Positions 1 to 8,538 of a DNA stretch of 64,000 nucleotides are shown piece after piece; position 1 is the first letter of the stretch, and every line of letters begins with the position of its first letter. Where the stretch lies: assembly GCA_019114225.1 (NCBI GenBank), contig DXFW01000020.1, forward strand, positions 142,171-206,170, in the 5' to 3' direction. The notes beneath the pieces were generated by a model. That model had not been told where the DNA came from and made no database searches. It saw nothing but the letters and a program-made list of their open reading frames with translations. The position numbers were made by a program, and so were the translations under genes. This stretch comes from Candidatus Allofournierella pullicola (GTDB lineage: Bacteria > Bacillota > Clostridia > Oscillospirales > Ruminococcaceae).

Positions 1-32
1 AAAGGGGCGGGCAGGCTCAACATCAAAAAGCT

Positions 33-392
33 TCAGGCCGGGTCGCGCACGTTGATGATGAGCGCCAGGAAGCGCAGGGGCTTGTCGGTGCGGTTCTCGA
101 TGGAATGAGAGGAGCCGTCCCGGCACTGCATCATGTCGCCGGCGGCCAGATCGTACTCCACGCCGTCCTCCACCACATGGCCCACGCCCTCCAGGACGTA
201 ATAGACCTCATACTCGCCCTGGTGCTTGTGGTAGCCGATGGAGTTGCCGGGCTGGAGGGTGTTCACAGCGAACAGCCGCCCGGAGCCGTAGGCGCAGTCG
301 GCGGGCAGGATGTGGTGCACGGTGCACTCCCCTTCGCCCCCCGCCATCTTGGGGCGGACTTCTTCCAGCTGGTCTTTGCAGAGAATTTTCAT
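33..392 (-). CDS. Cupin-domain protein
   Basis: This is a 119-residue single-domain cupin. The metal-binding motif of the family is visible as His55, His57, Glu62 and His96 on a predicted beta barrel (residues 45-112), so a bound divalent metal is likely. The substrate cannot be told from sequence. The ATG start has a GAGGGG ribosome site just upstream. It lies 15 bp downstream of the flavoprotein gene on the same strand and is probably co-transcribed with it, which hints at a role in sulfur or redox chemistry. That last point is inference from context only. Confidence 0.8.
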   Translation of the reverse strand: MKILCKDQLEEVRPKMAGGEGECTVHHILPADCAYGSGRLFAVNTLQPGNSIGYHKHQGEYEVYYVLEGVGHVVEDGVEYDLAAGDMMQCRDGSSHSIENRTDKPLRFLALIINVRDPA

Positions 393-407
393 GGTTTCCC
401 CCTCATT

Positions 408-2105
408 TCAGTTGAAGTTGTAGGCCGTGACGATGGGCTCGCGGCCCAGGGTGCGGTCGTTGAAATACTCATACAGGCAGATCCCCAGGAAGGAACCGCT
501 GATGTTGTAAACATTGGTGTAGCCGTTGCCCAGCAGCTCGCACAGCGCGTAGTAACTGCGCTGGCTGGTGCGGCAGTGGAGATAGACCGGCACGTCCCTG
601 GGCACCTCGTTCATCCGCTCCCGGAACTGAGACAGGGGGATGTTCACCGCGCCCTTGAGGTGGCCGGCGGCGTACTCCCGTGCCTCCCGCACGTCGATGA
701 TACACGCGCCCTGCTCCACCAGACCGCGCACGGCGCTCACCGGCACCTGCTTCATCCGGCCGCTGAGCACGTTCAGGCCCACCAGCGCCGCCAGATTCAC
801 CACGTCCTTGGCGGTGCCGTAGACCGGCGAGTAGCACAGTTCCAGCTCCTTGAGGTCCGCCAGGGTGCCGTTCATGGAGATGAGGGTGGCGATGACGTCC
901 ACCCGGCGCACCGCGTCGCCCCGGCCGATGGCCTGAGCGCCCAGCACACGGCCGGTGGGCGTTTCGAACACCAGTTTAAAGGCCATATAGGCCGCGTCGG
1001 GCATGAGGCCCACTTTGTCGGTGGGATAGAGGAGCACCGACTGACAGGGGATTCCCGCCTTGCGGGCCGCCTTTTCGGAAAGGCCGGTGGCGGCGGCGTT
1101 CAGGTCGAACACCCGCACACAGCACGAGCCGATGAAGCCCCGGTTGTCTGCCGAAACGCCGCAGATGTGGTCCGCCGCGGCGCGGGCCTGCCGCTGGGCC
1201 GGGCCCGCCAATGCCAGACGGCCGGGCCGCCGGGCCAGGCGGTCAAAGCTTTCCACCGCGTCGCCCACGGCGTAGATGTCCTCGTCCTCGGTGCGCCAGT
1301 TGGCGTCCACCTTCACGCCCCGGGTCTCGCCGATGGCAAGGCCCGCCTCCCGGGCGAGGGCGGTCTCCGGCGAAACGCCGATGGCCAGCACCACCATCTG
1401 GGCGGGCAGGTCAAAGGCCTCGCCGTCCCGAGTGACGGTGATGTGGTCCGGGTGCACAGCGGTGAGCAGGCTGTTCAGTTCCACCTGCACGCCGTTGTCC
1501 ATCAGCTCCTTGTGCAGCAGCTGGGCCATGTCGTAGTCAAAGGGGGCCAGCACCTGGTCCGTCCCTTCCACCAGCGTCACCAGCAGGCCGGCGGAGGCCA
1601 GGTTTTCCGCCACTTCCACGCCGATGAAGCCGCCGCCCACCACCGCCGCGCGGGTCACGCCCTGCTCATCGATGTAGGACTTGATGGCCTTCACGTCGGT
1701 GACGTTGCGCAGGGTGAACACATGGGGGCTGTGCACGCCGGGGATGGAGCCGGGCACGATGGGCGCGGCGCCGGGGGCAAGGATGAGTTTATCATAGCTC
1801 TCGGTGTATTCCGGGCCCTCTTTGGGCTGCACCGTCACGGTCTTGGCCGCGCGGTCGATGGACACCACCCGGCTGTTCACCCGCACCTCGATGTTGTGGC
1901 GCATTTTAAAGGCGCGGGGCGTCATCAGCACCAGGTCGTCGGCGCTGGGGATGGTGCCGCCCAGATGATAGGGCAGGCCGCAGTTGGAGAAGGAGACGTG
2001 CTCGCCCTGTTCAAACATGATGATCTCGGCTTTTTCGTCCAGACGGCGCAGTCGGGCGGCCGCGCTGGCGCCGGCGGCCACGCCGCCCACCACGATCACT
2101 TTCAT
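408..2105 (-). CDS. CoA-disulfide reductase-like flavoprotein with C-terminal rhodanese domain
   Basis: This 565-residue protein has an N-terminal FAD Rossmann motif (GGVAAG, residues 7-12). The single redox Cys42 sits in SFSNCGLPYH, the signature of CoA-disulfide, NADH-oxidase and persulfide reductases. An NAD(P)-binding fold follows (near 150-185), then the dimerisation domain, then a rhodanese domain (about 455-550) with its own catalytic Cys511 in HCRTSQRS. Fused proteins of this kind reduce CoA disulfide, CoA persulfide or polysulfide in the cytoplasm. The exact substrate is inferred. The start has an AAGGAAG ribosome site and the downstream partner is a cupin. Confidence 0.88.
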   Translation of the reverse strand: MKVIVVGGVAAGASAAARLRRLDEKAEIIMFEQGEHVSFSNCGLPYHLGGTIPSADDLVLMTPRAFKMRHNIEVRVNSRVVSIDRAAKTVTVQPKEGPEYTESYDKLILAPGAAPIVPGSIPGVHSPHVFTLRNVTDVKAIKSYIDEQGVTRAAVVGGGFIGVEVAENLASAGLLVTLVEGTDQVLAPFDYDMAQLLHKELMDNGVQVELNSLLTAVHPDHITVTRDGEAFDLPAQMVVLAIGVSPETALAREAGLAIGETRGVKVDANWRTEDEDIYAVGDAVESFDRLARRPGRLALAGPAQRQARAAADHICGVSADNRGFIGSCCVRVFDLNAAATGLSEKAARKAGIPCQSVLLYPTDKVGLMPDAAYMAFKLVFETPTGRVLGAQAIGRGDAVRRVDVIATLISMNGTLADLKELELCYSPVYGTAKDVVNLAALVGLNVLSGRMKQVPVSAVRGLVEQGACIIDVREAREYAAGHLKGAVNIPLSQFRERMNEVPRDVPVYLHCRTSQRSYYALCELLGNGYTNVYNISGSFLGICLYEYFNDRTLGREPIVTAYNFN

Positions 2106-2219
2106 CTCTTCAACTTCCTTTCATCGGCGGGCAGGCCCGCCGTTCATTTTCCAAAAATGCAAAAAGCGGGCTGCCGCTTGCCGACAGTCCGCCCTTTCGC
2201 CTGTTATTCCTGCCGCGAT

Positions 2220-2681
2220 TCAGCGCCGGCGGGAGTAGCCGCCTCCGCGGCGGTTCTCGGTGACCCGCTTGAGGTCGGAGATCTTCTCCTCGCTCTGGCT
2301 CTTGAATCTGGCCATCATATCCTCAAAGCTCATCTCGCCCTGGGGCGCGGCCGCCTTGGGCTGCCAGACCCGGGGCGCGTCGGAGCGGCCCCGCTGGCCG
2401 CCGCGCTGCCCGCCATGGGCGCCGCCCCGGTTGGGACGAGGCTCGGGGGGCAGGGTGCGCTTGATGGAGAGGGCGATCTTGCCGTCCTCCGCGATGTTGA
2501 GCACCTTGACCTTGACCTCCTGCCCTTCACTGAGCACGGTGGACAGGTCCTCGATAAAACTGTTGGACACCTCGGAGATGTGCACCATGCCGGTCTTTCC
2601 GCCGGGCAGTGCAACAAAGGCGCCGAACTTTTTGACGCCGGTGATCTTTCCTTCCAGAATGGCCCCTACCTCTAACTGCAA
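2220..2681 (-). CDS. yabR: S1-domain RNA-binding protein (YabR-like)
   Basis: A 153-residue protein with one S1 OB-fold at residues 1-75 (EGKITGVKKFGAFVALPGG, then GMVHISEVS), followed by a basic, Arg/Gly-rich low-complexity tail ending in RRGGGYSRRR. S1 proteins of this type bind RNA or ribosomes. The start is TTG, about 10 nt after AAAGGGG. The first residues align with the Bacillus YabR start, which supports it over later ATGs. It sits after divIC exactly as yabR does in Bacillus. The cellular role of the family is not well defined. Confidence 0.88.
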   Translation of the reverse strand: MQLEVGAILEGKITGVKKFGAFVALPGGKTGMVHISEVSNSFIEDLSTVLSEGQEVKVKVLNIAEDGKIALSIKRTLPPEPRPNRGGAHGGQRGGQRGRSDAPRVWQPKAAAPQGEMSFEDMMARFKSQSEEKISDLKRVTENRRGGGYSRRR

Positions 2682-2757
2682 CGCGATATAACCCCTTTAT
2701 GTTTATTCTGCAAAAGGCCCGCAACGCGGCGGTGAGCCGCGGCCTTTGTGCCGTGTT

Positions 2758-3057
2758 TTACTGGCCGGTGACGTCGATGAACACCCGCTCGTTGGGCTTG
2801 GCATAGCCCAGTTTGTCCCGCGCGACCCGCTCGATGATCTCTGTGTCGCTGCCGGATTCCAGCACGCGCTCCAGCTCGTCGTTCTGCTGGCGCTGCTGCT
2901 CCAGCTGGGTCTCCAGGTCCTGCAGCTCTTTTTGTTTTGCGGCGATGTCCACCTGGTTGAACACAAGGCCCGCCACCAGATAGCCGCCGATCAGCACAAG
3001 GCCCGCCCGCAGAAAAAAGCGGGGCAGAAGCGGAGCGCGCTTTTGCCGTTTTTCCAT
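2758..3057 (-). CDS. divIC: Septum formation initiator DivIC/FtsB-like
   Basis: A 99-residue bitopic membrane protein. It has a basic N-terminus, one transmembrane helix (about residues 15-34), a Gln/Glu-rich coiled coil (36-68), and the conserved C-terminal block with ERVARDKLGYAKPNE. DivIC pairs with FtsL at the septum and links to the cell-wall synthesis machinery. Position between yabQ and the S1 protein matches the Bacillus order. The family is short and divergent, so synteny adds much of the confidence. Confidence 0.9.
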   Translation of the reverse strand: MEKRQKRAPLLPRFFLRAGLVLIGGYLVAGLVFNQVDIAAKQKELQDLETQLEQQRQQNDELERVLESGSDTEIIERVARDKLGYAKPNERVFIDVTGQ

Positions 3058-3090
3058 GCCGCGGACCCCCTTTGCCGAAAAATGAGCGCA

Positions 3091-3588
3091 TTACCCCCGG
3101 GGAAGGCCCGGCGGGTTATCTGAATTATACAACACACGCCCTTTGTTTTTCAACTGTTTTTTGCGGCGTTTTTTGGCCGAGGCGCTCAATTTGCTCCCTG
3201 CGGCACGCGCCGCGCGCACGCAAAGGCGCACCAGCGGGCGCACCGCCAGCAGCCAGACGAGCACAAAGGGCCGGGCAATGGTCCATTTTACCAGCCGCTG
3301 GACCGCGGCGCACCCCGGCGCCAGCACAAAAAAATACCCCGCCAGCCCCAGCGCCAGGCCCGCCGCCATGTACCAGCGCACCACGCCGCTGTAGCTGCGG
3401 GAGGCGGCGAAGCTGCAGGCCAGCACGGCGGCGGCGAAGGCGGCGGCCACATCCAGCACAAAGCACACCGGGCGGCTGCCGCCGAACACAAAGCGGGCCA
3501 GGTCGTAGCACACCGCCAGAAAAAAGCCCAGCCCCAGGCAGCACAGTGTGTCCGCCAGGACGTAGGGCGGGGCGGCCAGCGCCACCAT
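3091..3588 (-). CDS. yabQ: Spore cortex biosynthesis protein YabQ
   Basis: A 165-residue membrane protein with four to five predicted hydrophobic segments and a basic C-terminal tail (SASAKKRRKKQL). YabQ is a forespore outer-membrane protein needed for cortex formation in sporulating Firmicutes. The identification rests on topology, size and position between yabP and divIC; sequence conservation in this family is weak. It starts 6 bp after the yabP stop codon, so co-expression is likely. Confidence 0.85.
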   Translation of the reverse strand: MVALAAPPYVLADTLCCLGLGFFLAVCYDLARFVFGGSRPVCFVLDVAAAFAAAVLACSFAASRSYSGVVRWYMAAGLALGLAGYFFVLAPGCAAVQRLVKWTIARPFVLVWLLAVRPLVRLCVRAARAAGSKLSASAKKRRKKQLKNKGRVLYNSDNPPGLPRG

Positions 3589-3594
3589 GGATTT

Positions 3595-3903
3595 TCAGCG
3601 CAGCAGGCGGCGCCACAGGCCGCCCGCCGCCGGCGCGGGTTCGGTGTACTGCATGGATTCTATATGCCCGAAGATCTTCACCTCGCCCGTCTGGATGGAC
3701 AGCTCGCTCACCGAGAGGCCCTCGCCTCCCACCAGCAGGGTGCCCTGCTGGGTCTCCAGGGTGGCGCCGGTCTCGTCGCAGCTCACCACCCGGGTCACGC
3801 CGGTGGCGGTGAGGGCGCTGCGGTCTTCCACGATGAGGTGGTGAGGAAGCTTTGCCGCCGGACTTTCAGCGGGCCGGGCGGCGGGGGTCTTTTTTTCCTG
3901 CAT
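3595..3903 (-). CDS. yabP: Sporulation protein YabP
   Basis: A 102-residue cytoplasmic protein of the YabP/YqfC family, rich in beta strands (residues about 20-85; HHLIVEDRSALTATGV and GEGLSVSELSIQTGEVKIFG), required for spore coat and cortex assembly. I chose the ATG at 3903, which follows AGGTG, over an upstream in-frame TTG at 3939. It is the first gene of a yabP-yabQ-divIC-S1 run that begins after the rqcP terminator. Confidence 0.87.
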   Translation of the reverse strand: MQEKKTPAARPAESPAAKLPHHLIVEDRSALTATGVTRVVSCDETGATLETQQGTLLVGGEGLSVSELSIQTGEVKIFGHIESMQYTEPAPAAGGLWRRLLR

Positions 3904-3965
3904 GGTCTGCACCTGCCTTTTCGCCAATGTATATGCCAAAGCGGCAGGCGGTTATGCCCGGCACG

Positions 3966-4001
3966 AGAAAACCGCCCCGAAGGCGCTGCCTTCGGAGCGG
4001 T
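3966..4001 (-). terminator. Rho-independent terminator after rqcP
   Basis: A GC-rich stem (3971-3984 pairing with 3988-4001) has a three-base loop and is followed on the minus strand by TTTTC. It lies directly downstream of rqcP and separates it from yabP. Confidence 0.8.
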
Positions 4002-4019
4002 CATTTGCAAAAAGCGAAA

Positions 4020-4265
4020 TCACCCTTCGATGACTTCGTACATTTCCCGGGCCACATCCTTGCCGGCGGGGGCGAGGGTGGACAGCACCCGCACCTTGAC
4101 CGGCTTGTTGCCAAAGGTGATCTCGATGACGTCCCCTTCCTTGACGGCGTAGCTGGCCTTGGCGGGTTTGCCGTTCACCAGGATACGGCCCGCGTCGGCC
4201 ACCTCGTTGGCCACGGTGCGCCGCTTGATGAGGCGGCTGACCTTCAGGTATTTGTCGATACGCAT
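4020..4265 (-). CDS. rqcP: S4-domain RqcP (YabO/Hsp15-like) ribosome-quality-control factor
   Basis: An 81-residue protein made almost wholly of one S4 RNA-binding domain: MRIDKYLKVSRLIKRRTVAN at the N-terminus and a conserved GRILVNGKPAKASYAVKEGD core. RqcP binds obstructed 50S subunits and helps RqcH add alanine tails to stalled nascent chains. Length and start match the family. It lies between hup and yabP with a terminator on each side. Confidence 0.92.
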   Translation of the reverse strand: MRIDKYLKVSRLIKRRTVANEVADAGRILVNGKPAKASYAVKEGDVIEITFGNKPVKVRVLSTLAPAGKDVAREMYEVIEG

Positions 4266-4301
4266 AAAGCTCGTTCCTTTCCCGCCGGGCGCCCGGCGAA
4301 C

Positions 4302-4341
4302 AGAAAACGGCCCTGCCCCGCAGCGCGGCGGCAGAGCCGTT
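4302..4341 (-). terminator. Terminator after hup
   Basis: An imperfect GC-rich hairpin (arms beginning at 4302 and ending at 4341) is followed on the minus strand by TTTTC. It sits in the hup-rqcP gap and should make hup a short transcript. Confidence 0.75.
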
Positions 4342-4361
4342 GAGGATCGGGTCCGCTGAGA

Positions 4362-4637
4362 TTACTTGGACACCGCGTCCTTCAGGGCCTTGCCAGCCTT
4401 GAAAGCGGGAGCGGTGGTAGCGGCGATCTGGATGGTCTCCTTGGTGCGGGGGTTGATGCCGGTGCGGGCGGCGCGCTTGTGGGTCTCGAAGGTGCCGAAG
4501 CCAACCAGAGAGACCTTATCGCCGTCCGCCAGGGCCTTGGTGATGACTTCCACAGTGGCGTTGACAGCCTTCTCGGCGTCCTTCTTGGTCAGCTCGGCAG
4601 CCTCAGCGACAGCCGCGATCAGTTCAACTTTGGTCAT
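4362..4637 (-). CDS. hup: HU family DNA-binding protein
   Basis: A 91-residue HU/IHF-family protein with the usual start ([12 protein letters not shown]), the dimerisation core ([19 protein letters not shown]) and the DNA-binding arm motif (GINPRTKE). It bends and compacts chromosomal DNA as a homodimer. A strong GGAGG precedes the ATG. Codon use looks highly adapted, as expected for an abundant protein. It is inserted between mazG and rqcP, which are neighbours in Bacillus. Confidence 0.97.
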   Translation of the reverse strand: MTKVELIAAVAEAAELTKKDAEKAVNATVEVITKALADGDKVSLVGFGTFETHKRAARTGINPRTKETIQIAATTAPAFKAGKALKDAVSK

Positions 4638-4676
4638 GTTATTTTACCTCCAAAAATTTATGCCAGCACAAAGGGG

Positions 4677-5486
4677 TCAGCCCTTTGGTGTCTGTTCGGT
4701 CTGCTTGGCCGCTTTCCAATAGCGGTCAAGGTCGGCGGGAGAGACGTCCTCCAGGGCCATGCCCTCGGCGGCCGCCTGCTCTTCGCAAGCGATGACCCGG
4801 TTCTGGAACCGGGTGGTGGCCTCGCTCAGGGCCTGCTCGCTGTCCTGCCCGAGCATGCGGCCCAGGTTGGCGGCGGCGAAAAGCACATCGCCCAGCTCCC
4901 ACTGAACGCCCTCGCCCGTGGCCATGGCCTCTTTCAGCTCGGCCAGTTCGCTCTCCAGATCGGCCAGCGCGGCGGCGGCGTCCGGGTAGGCAAAGCCGTA
5001 GGCTCCGGCGCGCTTTTGCACCTTGGCCGCCCGCATGAGCGCGGGGAAGGCGGCGGGAACGCTCTCCAGCCGGCTTTTGGCGGTGGTGCGCTCCTTTTCG
5101 GCGTTTTTCAGCGCCTCCCAGTTGGAGAGCACCTCGCCGGTGGTCTCGGCCACCGTGTCGCCAAAGACGTGGGGGTGGCGGTAGATGAGCTTTTTGCAGA
5201 TACCGTCGCACACCGAGTCGAAGTCAAAGGTGCCCTGCTCGGCTTCCATCTGGCAGTGGAGCGCCACCTGCAAAAGCACGTCGCCCAGTTCCTCTTCCAG
5301 AAGATGGGCGTCGGCGAGGTCGATGGCTTCCAGCGCCTCGTAGGTCTCCTCGATGAAATTGGAGCGGATGGACCGGTGGGTCTGCTCTTTGTCCCAGGGG
5401 CAGCCGTGGTCGGGGTCGCGCAGAAGGGCGACGATACGCACCAGGTCCTGGGCGGTATAGTGCTCTTTTTGCTCAAAGTCGACCAA
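4677..5486 (-). CDS. mazG: Nucleoside triphosphate pyrophosphohydrolase MazG
   Basis: About 269 residues with two MazG domains. The metal-binding signature of the first is clear: EETYE then EELGD (near residues 45-70). The protein hydrolyses non-canonical (d)NTPs to monophosphates and pyrophosphate. An upstream in-frame GTG at 5495 abuts the AAGGAGG ribosome site, so I prefer the TTG at 5486, which has about 8 nt spacing. Bacillus YabN carries an extra methylase domain that is absent here. It heads the conserved mazG-rqcP-yabPQ-divIC cluster. Confidence 0.93.
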   Translation of the reverse strand: MVDFEQKEHYTAQDLVRIVALLRDPDHGCPWDKEQTHRSIRSNFIEETYEALEAIDLADAHLLEEELGDVLLQVALHCQMEAEQGTFDFDSVCDGICKKLIYRHPHVFGDTVAETTGEVLSNWEALKNAEKERTTAKSRLESVPAAFPALMRAAKVQKRAGAYGFAYPDAAAALADLESELAELKEAMATGEGVQWELGDVLFAAANLGRMLGQDSEQALSEATTRFQNRVIACEEQAAAEGMALEDVSPADLDRYWKAAKQTEQTPKG

Positions 5487-5611
5487 GCGGCTCACCTCCT
5501 TAATCGCTTTCTAATTTTACTCCACGCAAAATGGCTTTTCAAGCCCCTTTGCCCCTATTTTTGCCCCATCGGAGCGGTTTTCATACTTCTGAACAAAATT
5601 CGAGGGAAATA

Positions 5612-5660
5612 GAACGGCGGAATGTGTGCAATCACCCATCCGCCGTTCGTTTTTTTATTT
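5612..5660. other. Isolated hairpin with T run
   Basis: A 10-bp stem (arms about 5612-5621 and 5639-5648) with a long loop precedes a T-rich run on the plus strand. No plus-strand gene ends here. It may serve as a weak terminator for the minus-strand zinc-ribbon gene, or be incidental. Nothing else is seen between 5487 and 5726. Confidence 0.35.
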
Positions 5661-5726
5661 TATTGCTGTTTTGCGCCGCGGCTCACGGTGAGCACCACCG
5701 CGCTGCCGCTGCCCTTTTGCCCCAGC

Positions 5727-6119
5727 TTACAGCTGTGCCCCGCACCCAGGACAAAACAGGGCATCCTCTTCCACCTCGCAGCCGCACTGGGGGCAGTTCT
5801 TCACCGGCTCCTCAGGCATATCCACGGGCGGCTCGCCCTCGGCGGCGGGCTGGTTTTTCAGCTCGTGGATCTTGTCGTCCAGCGCGCCGATGGCGGCGAT
5901 ATACTTCTCCACCAGGGGGCGGTTCTCCTCGCCGTTCTTGGCCAGGCTGTAGACCAGAGCACCCAGCTGACGCTCGGCCTTGGCCTTTTTGCCCTGCAGA
6001 GCCAGCAGGTCGGTCTGGCGCTTGCCTTCCCGGGCCAGGTCGGTGGCGGTCTTCTTGGCGGTGTCCACGGCTTTGGCGCCGGCCTCCAGAATGCGGTCGA
6101 TATCAATGTTCACGTTCAT
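5727..6119 (-). CDS. Zinc-ribbon, coiled-coil protein of unknown function
   Basis: A 130-residue protein: an alpha-helical, Lys/Ala-rich region (about 1-95, coiled-coil-like), an acidic Pro-rich linker, and a C-terminal zinc ribbon (CPQCGCEVEEDALFCPGCG), the four cysteines being the likely Zn ligands. Proteins of this layout are common in Clostridia and have no assigned function. The ATG follows GAGGTG. Confidence 0.8.
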   Translation of the reverse strand: MNVNIDIDRILEAGAKAVDTAKKTATDLAREGKRQTDLLALQGKKAKAERQLGALVYSLAKNGEENRPLVEKYIAAIGALDDKIHELKNQPAAEGEPPVDMPEEPVKNCPQCGCEVEEDALFCPGCGAQL

Positions 6120-6199
6120 TGCAGTGCACCTCTTTCTGCCGGCAGACGCCGGATGTTTCTGTGTTCATTATACTGCGCCGCCCTTTGCGGCGCAACCGT

Positions 6200-7126
6200 T
6201 CAGCCCAAAAACTCCCGCAGCATGGAGTTCTCGGGAACGAGGCTCTCGTCCAGCGGGTCCACCAGGGCAAAGCGCCCGGCCAGGCTGTTCAGCGTCTCGC
6301 ACAGGGGGTGCTCCGGGGGCAGGCTGCCCGCCAGCGACGCCGCGAAGGGCGCCAGCAGGCATATTTCGTAGCTGAAGGAGGTGTCCATCAAGAGGTCCGC
6401 CTCGGGCTTGAACACCTTGATGAACTTGTCCTCGCCGGCGCACACGCCGCCCCACATGCCCAGGGTCTTTTCAATGCTGTGGCCGCGGAACTTGCAGTCC
6501 CGCAGCATGCGGCGGGCAAGGCGTATGTCCCGGGTGGGCAGCACCCGCTGGCCCCGGTAGCTGTATTCCTCCCGCAGGCCGGCGTAAATTTTGTAGGTGC
6601 TGCCGGCGGGCAGCGGAGCGGTGAGCTCCGGGTTCAAGGCGTGGATACCCTCGATGATACACACGCCGCCGGGCACCGACAGGGGCAGTTTTTCCTCCTT
6701 GCGGGTCTCGGTGACAAAGTCGAACTCCGGCAGGAGGGTCTCGCCGGTGGCCAGGATCTCTTTCAGGCACCGGTGGATCTCTTTCATGTCCAGGGCGGTG
6801 ACGTTCTCGTAGTCCTTGCTGCCGTCGGGCAGGCGGGGGTATTCGTCCAGATTTTTATAAAAATTGTCCAGGCTGACCACCTGGGCGGGGCAGCCCCGCA
6901 CCCGCAGCGCCGCCGCCAGCTTGTTGGCCGTGGTGGTCTTGCCGGAGGCGGAGGGCCCGGTGAGCATGACGATGGAGCAGCCGCTGGCCAGCACCTCGCT
7001 GGCCGCCGCGTGAATGCGGCCCTCATACTCCATTTCGCAGTGGCGCACGAAGCTCTGGGCGCTTTCGGCGGCGGTGTTGATGAGGCTGATCTCAACCAGT
7101 CGTTTGGGGATCCAGATAGCGGGCAT
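6200..7126 (-). CDS. Uridine kinase-like P-loop nucleoside kinase
   Basis: A 308-residue protein with a P-loop (GPSASGKTT, about residues 56-64) followed by the phosphoribulokinase/uridine kinase fold: DNFYKNLDEYPRLPDGSKDY resembles the nucleoside-binding loop of uridine kinases. It probably phosphorylates a nucleoside in the cytoplasm, but the substrate is not established for this longer clostridial branch. The ATG at 7126 lies inside the last 35 bp of hemZ, so the two genes overlap and are probably translated together. Confidence 0.82.
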   Translation of the reverse strand: MPAIWIPKRLVEISLINTAAESAQSFVRHCEMEYEGRIHAAASEVLASGCSIVMLTGPSASGKTTTANKLAAALRVRGCPAQVVSLDNFYKNLDEYPRLPDGSKDYENVTALDMKEIHRCLKEILATGETLLPEFDFVTETRKEEKLPLSVPGGVCIIEGIHALNPELTAPLPAGSTYKIYAGLREEYSYRGQRVLPTRDIRLARRMLRDCKFRGHSIEKTLGMWGGVCAGEDKFIKVFKPEADLLMDTSFSYEICLLAPFAASLAGSLPPEHPLCETLNSLAGRFALVDPLDESLVPENSMLREFLG

Positions 7127-8537
7127 AGAATTCGCTCACTCCTTCCTTGCGCTGGAGGATGGTGTCAAATCCGTTGATGTACTCGGCGGGGTATTTGTAG
7201 TTGAAGATACGCTGGATTTTGTCGCCGCCGGGCTGTACCAGTTTGGTGGAACCGCCCGCACCCGCCGACAGGATGGAGTGCACTTCCTCCATGATGTAGA
7301 TATTATAGTACCCTTCTTTGCCCGGTTTGCACCAGCCGGTGTTTTCCAGATTCTGCAAGGTGCCCTTCTGACGGTAGAGGTAGTAGGGCCGGTAGCCCGC
7401 CTCGCTCAGGGCGCTGCACTTTTCCAGCATGGCGGCCACGTCGCCGTAGTCGCTGTCCGCATGGCCGATGACCAGGTTGGAAGCGCGCTTCAAGGTGAGG
7501 GTGTGGACGGTGATATTTTCCGGGGAAAGGGAGATGGCGGTGGCAAGGCTCTTTTCAAAGCCTTCCACCGTGTCGCCGGGCAGGCCGGCGATGAGGTCCA
7601 TGTTGATGTTGTCGTGGCCGGCGGCCCTCGCTTCCTCAAAGCAGCGCAGGATGTCCGCCGCCGAGTGCTTGCGGCCAATGCGGGCCAGCACTTCGTCGCT
7701 GAAGGTCTGGGGGTTGATGGAGATACGGGTGGCGCCGTATTCTTTGAGCACCGCCAGCTTTTCCCCGTCGGTGCAGTCGGGGCGGCCCGCCTCCACGGTG
7801 TACTCTTCCAGCCTGGAAAGGTCGAAGCACTCGGCCACCGTGCCCATCAGCTTGCGCAGGCCGTCTGCCGAGAGGGCCGTGGGGGTGCCGCCGCCGATGT
7901 AGACGGTCTTGAGATTGAGGCCGCAGCCTTCCGCCTGGTCCCGGATGGCCCGCACTTCGTTGCACAGGGCCTCCAGATAGGGGTCCATCAGCTTGCCCTC
8001 CCGCTGGGTGGAGAGGGACACAAAGCTGCAATAGCTGCACCGGGAGGGGCAGAAGGGAATGCCGATGTAGAGGCTGTAGTCCCGCGCCCCGCGGGCCGCC
8101 AGGATGGGCCGCTGCAAATCGGCGATGGACTTTGCCAGCCGGAATTTTTCCTCGGTGCAGTCGTATTTTTCCAGGAACAGGCGGCGGATGTCCTCTTCGC
8201 CCATGCCCGCGGCGCGGCGGTCGTGGATGATACGCACCGGGCGCACGCCGGTGAGCTTGCCCCAGGGCGGCCGGACGCCGGTGACCTGTTTCAGAAGCTC
8301 ATAGACCAGGCTGGCCAGCTCATACTCCGCCTGCTTTTCGTCGGCGGGCGCGGGGGCGTACAGCACGGTGCATTTGCCGCCCAGGCGCACGCCCGCCGCA
8401 AGGCGGCGGCCCGCCCGGGCCAGCACCGCGTCCTCTTTGTGGGGCAGGCTGCGCACCAGCCGGGCGTTTGCGAAAAACAGCCGGGCCACGTTTTCCGGCT
8501 CATAGACCGAGGCGAGGCCCCGGACACAGATGTTCAT
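7092..8537 (-). CDS. hemZ: HemZ-type radical SAM coproporphyrinogen III oxidase-like protein
   Basis: A 481-residue radical SAM enzyme. The CxxxCxxC cluster motif is Cys163, Cys167 and Cys170 (FCPSRCSYCSF), followed by the family's GGGTPTAL glycine motif and the C-terminal HemN-like region. HemZ proteins are annotated as oxygen-independent coproporphyrinogen dehydrogenases; some HemN relatives act in other heme reactions, so activity is inferred. An open frame extends upstream to 8756, but the ATG at 8537 sits one base from the MBL stop codon and begins the conserved part. Confidence 0.87.
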   Translation of the reverse strand: MNICVRGLASVYEPENVARLFFANARLVRSLPHKEDAVLARAGRRLAAGVRLGGKCTVLYAPAPADEKQAEYELASLVYELLKQVTGVRPPWGKLTGVRPVRIIHDRRAAGMGEEDIRRLFLEKYDCTEEKFRLAKSIADLQRPILAARGARDYSLYIGIPFCPSRCSYCSFVSLSTQREGKLMDPYLEALCNEVRAIRDQAEGCGLNLKTVYIGGGTPTALSADGLRKLMGTVAECFDLSRLEEYTVEAGRPDCTDGEKLAVLKEYGATRISINPQTFSDEVLARIGRKHSAADILRCFEEARAAGHDNINMDLIAGLPGDTVEGFEKSLATAISLSPENITVHTLTLKRASNLVIGHADSDYGDVAAMLEKCSALSEAGYRPYYLYRQKGTLQNLENTGWCKPGKEGYYNIYIMEEVHSILSAGAGGSTKLVQPGGDKIQRIFNYKYPAEYINGFDTILQRKEGVSEFYARYLDPQTTG

Positions 8538-8538
8538 G

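Noticed and set aside
105..2675. Plus-strand frame opposite the cupin and flavoprotein genes
   Set aside because: The minus-strand genes have complete active sites and ribosome sites; this frame has neither.
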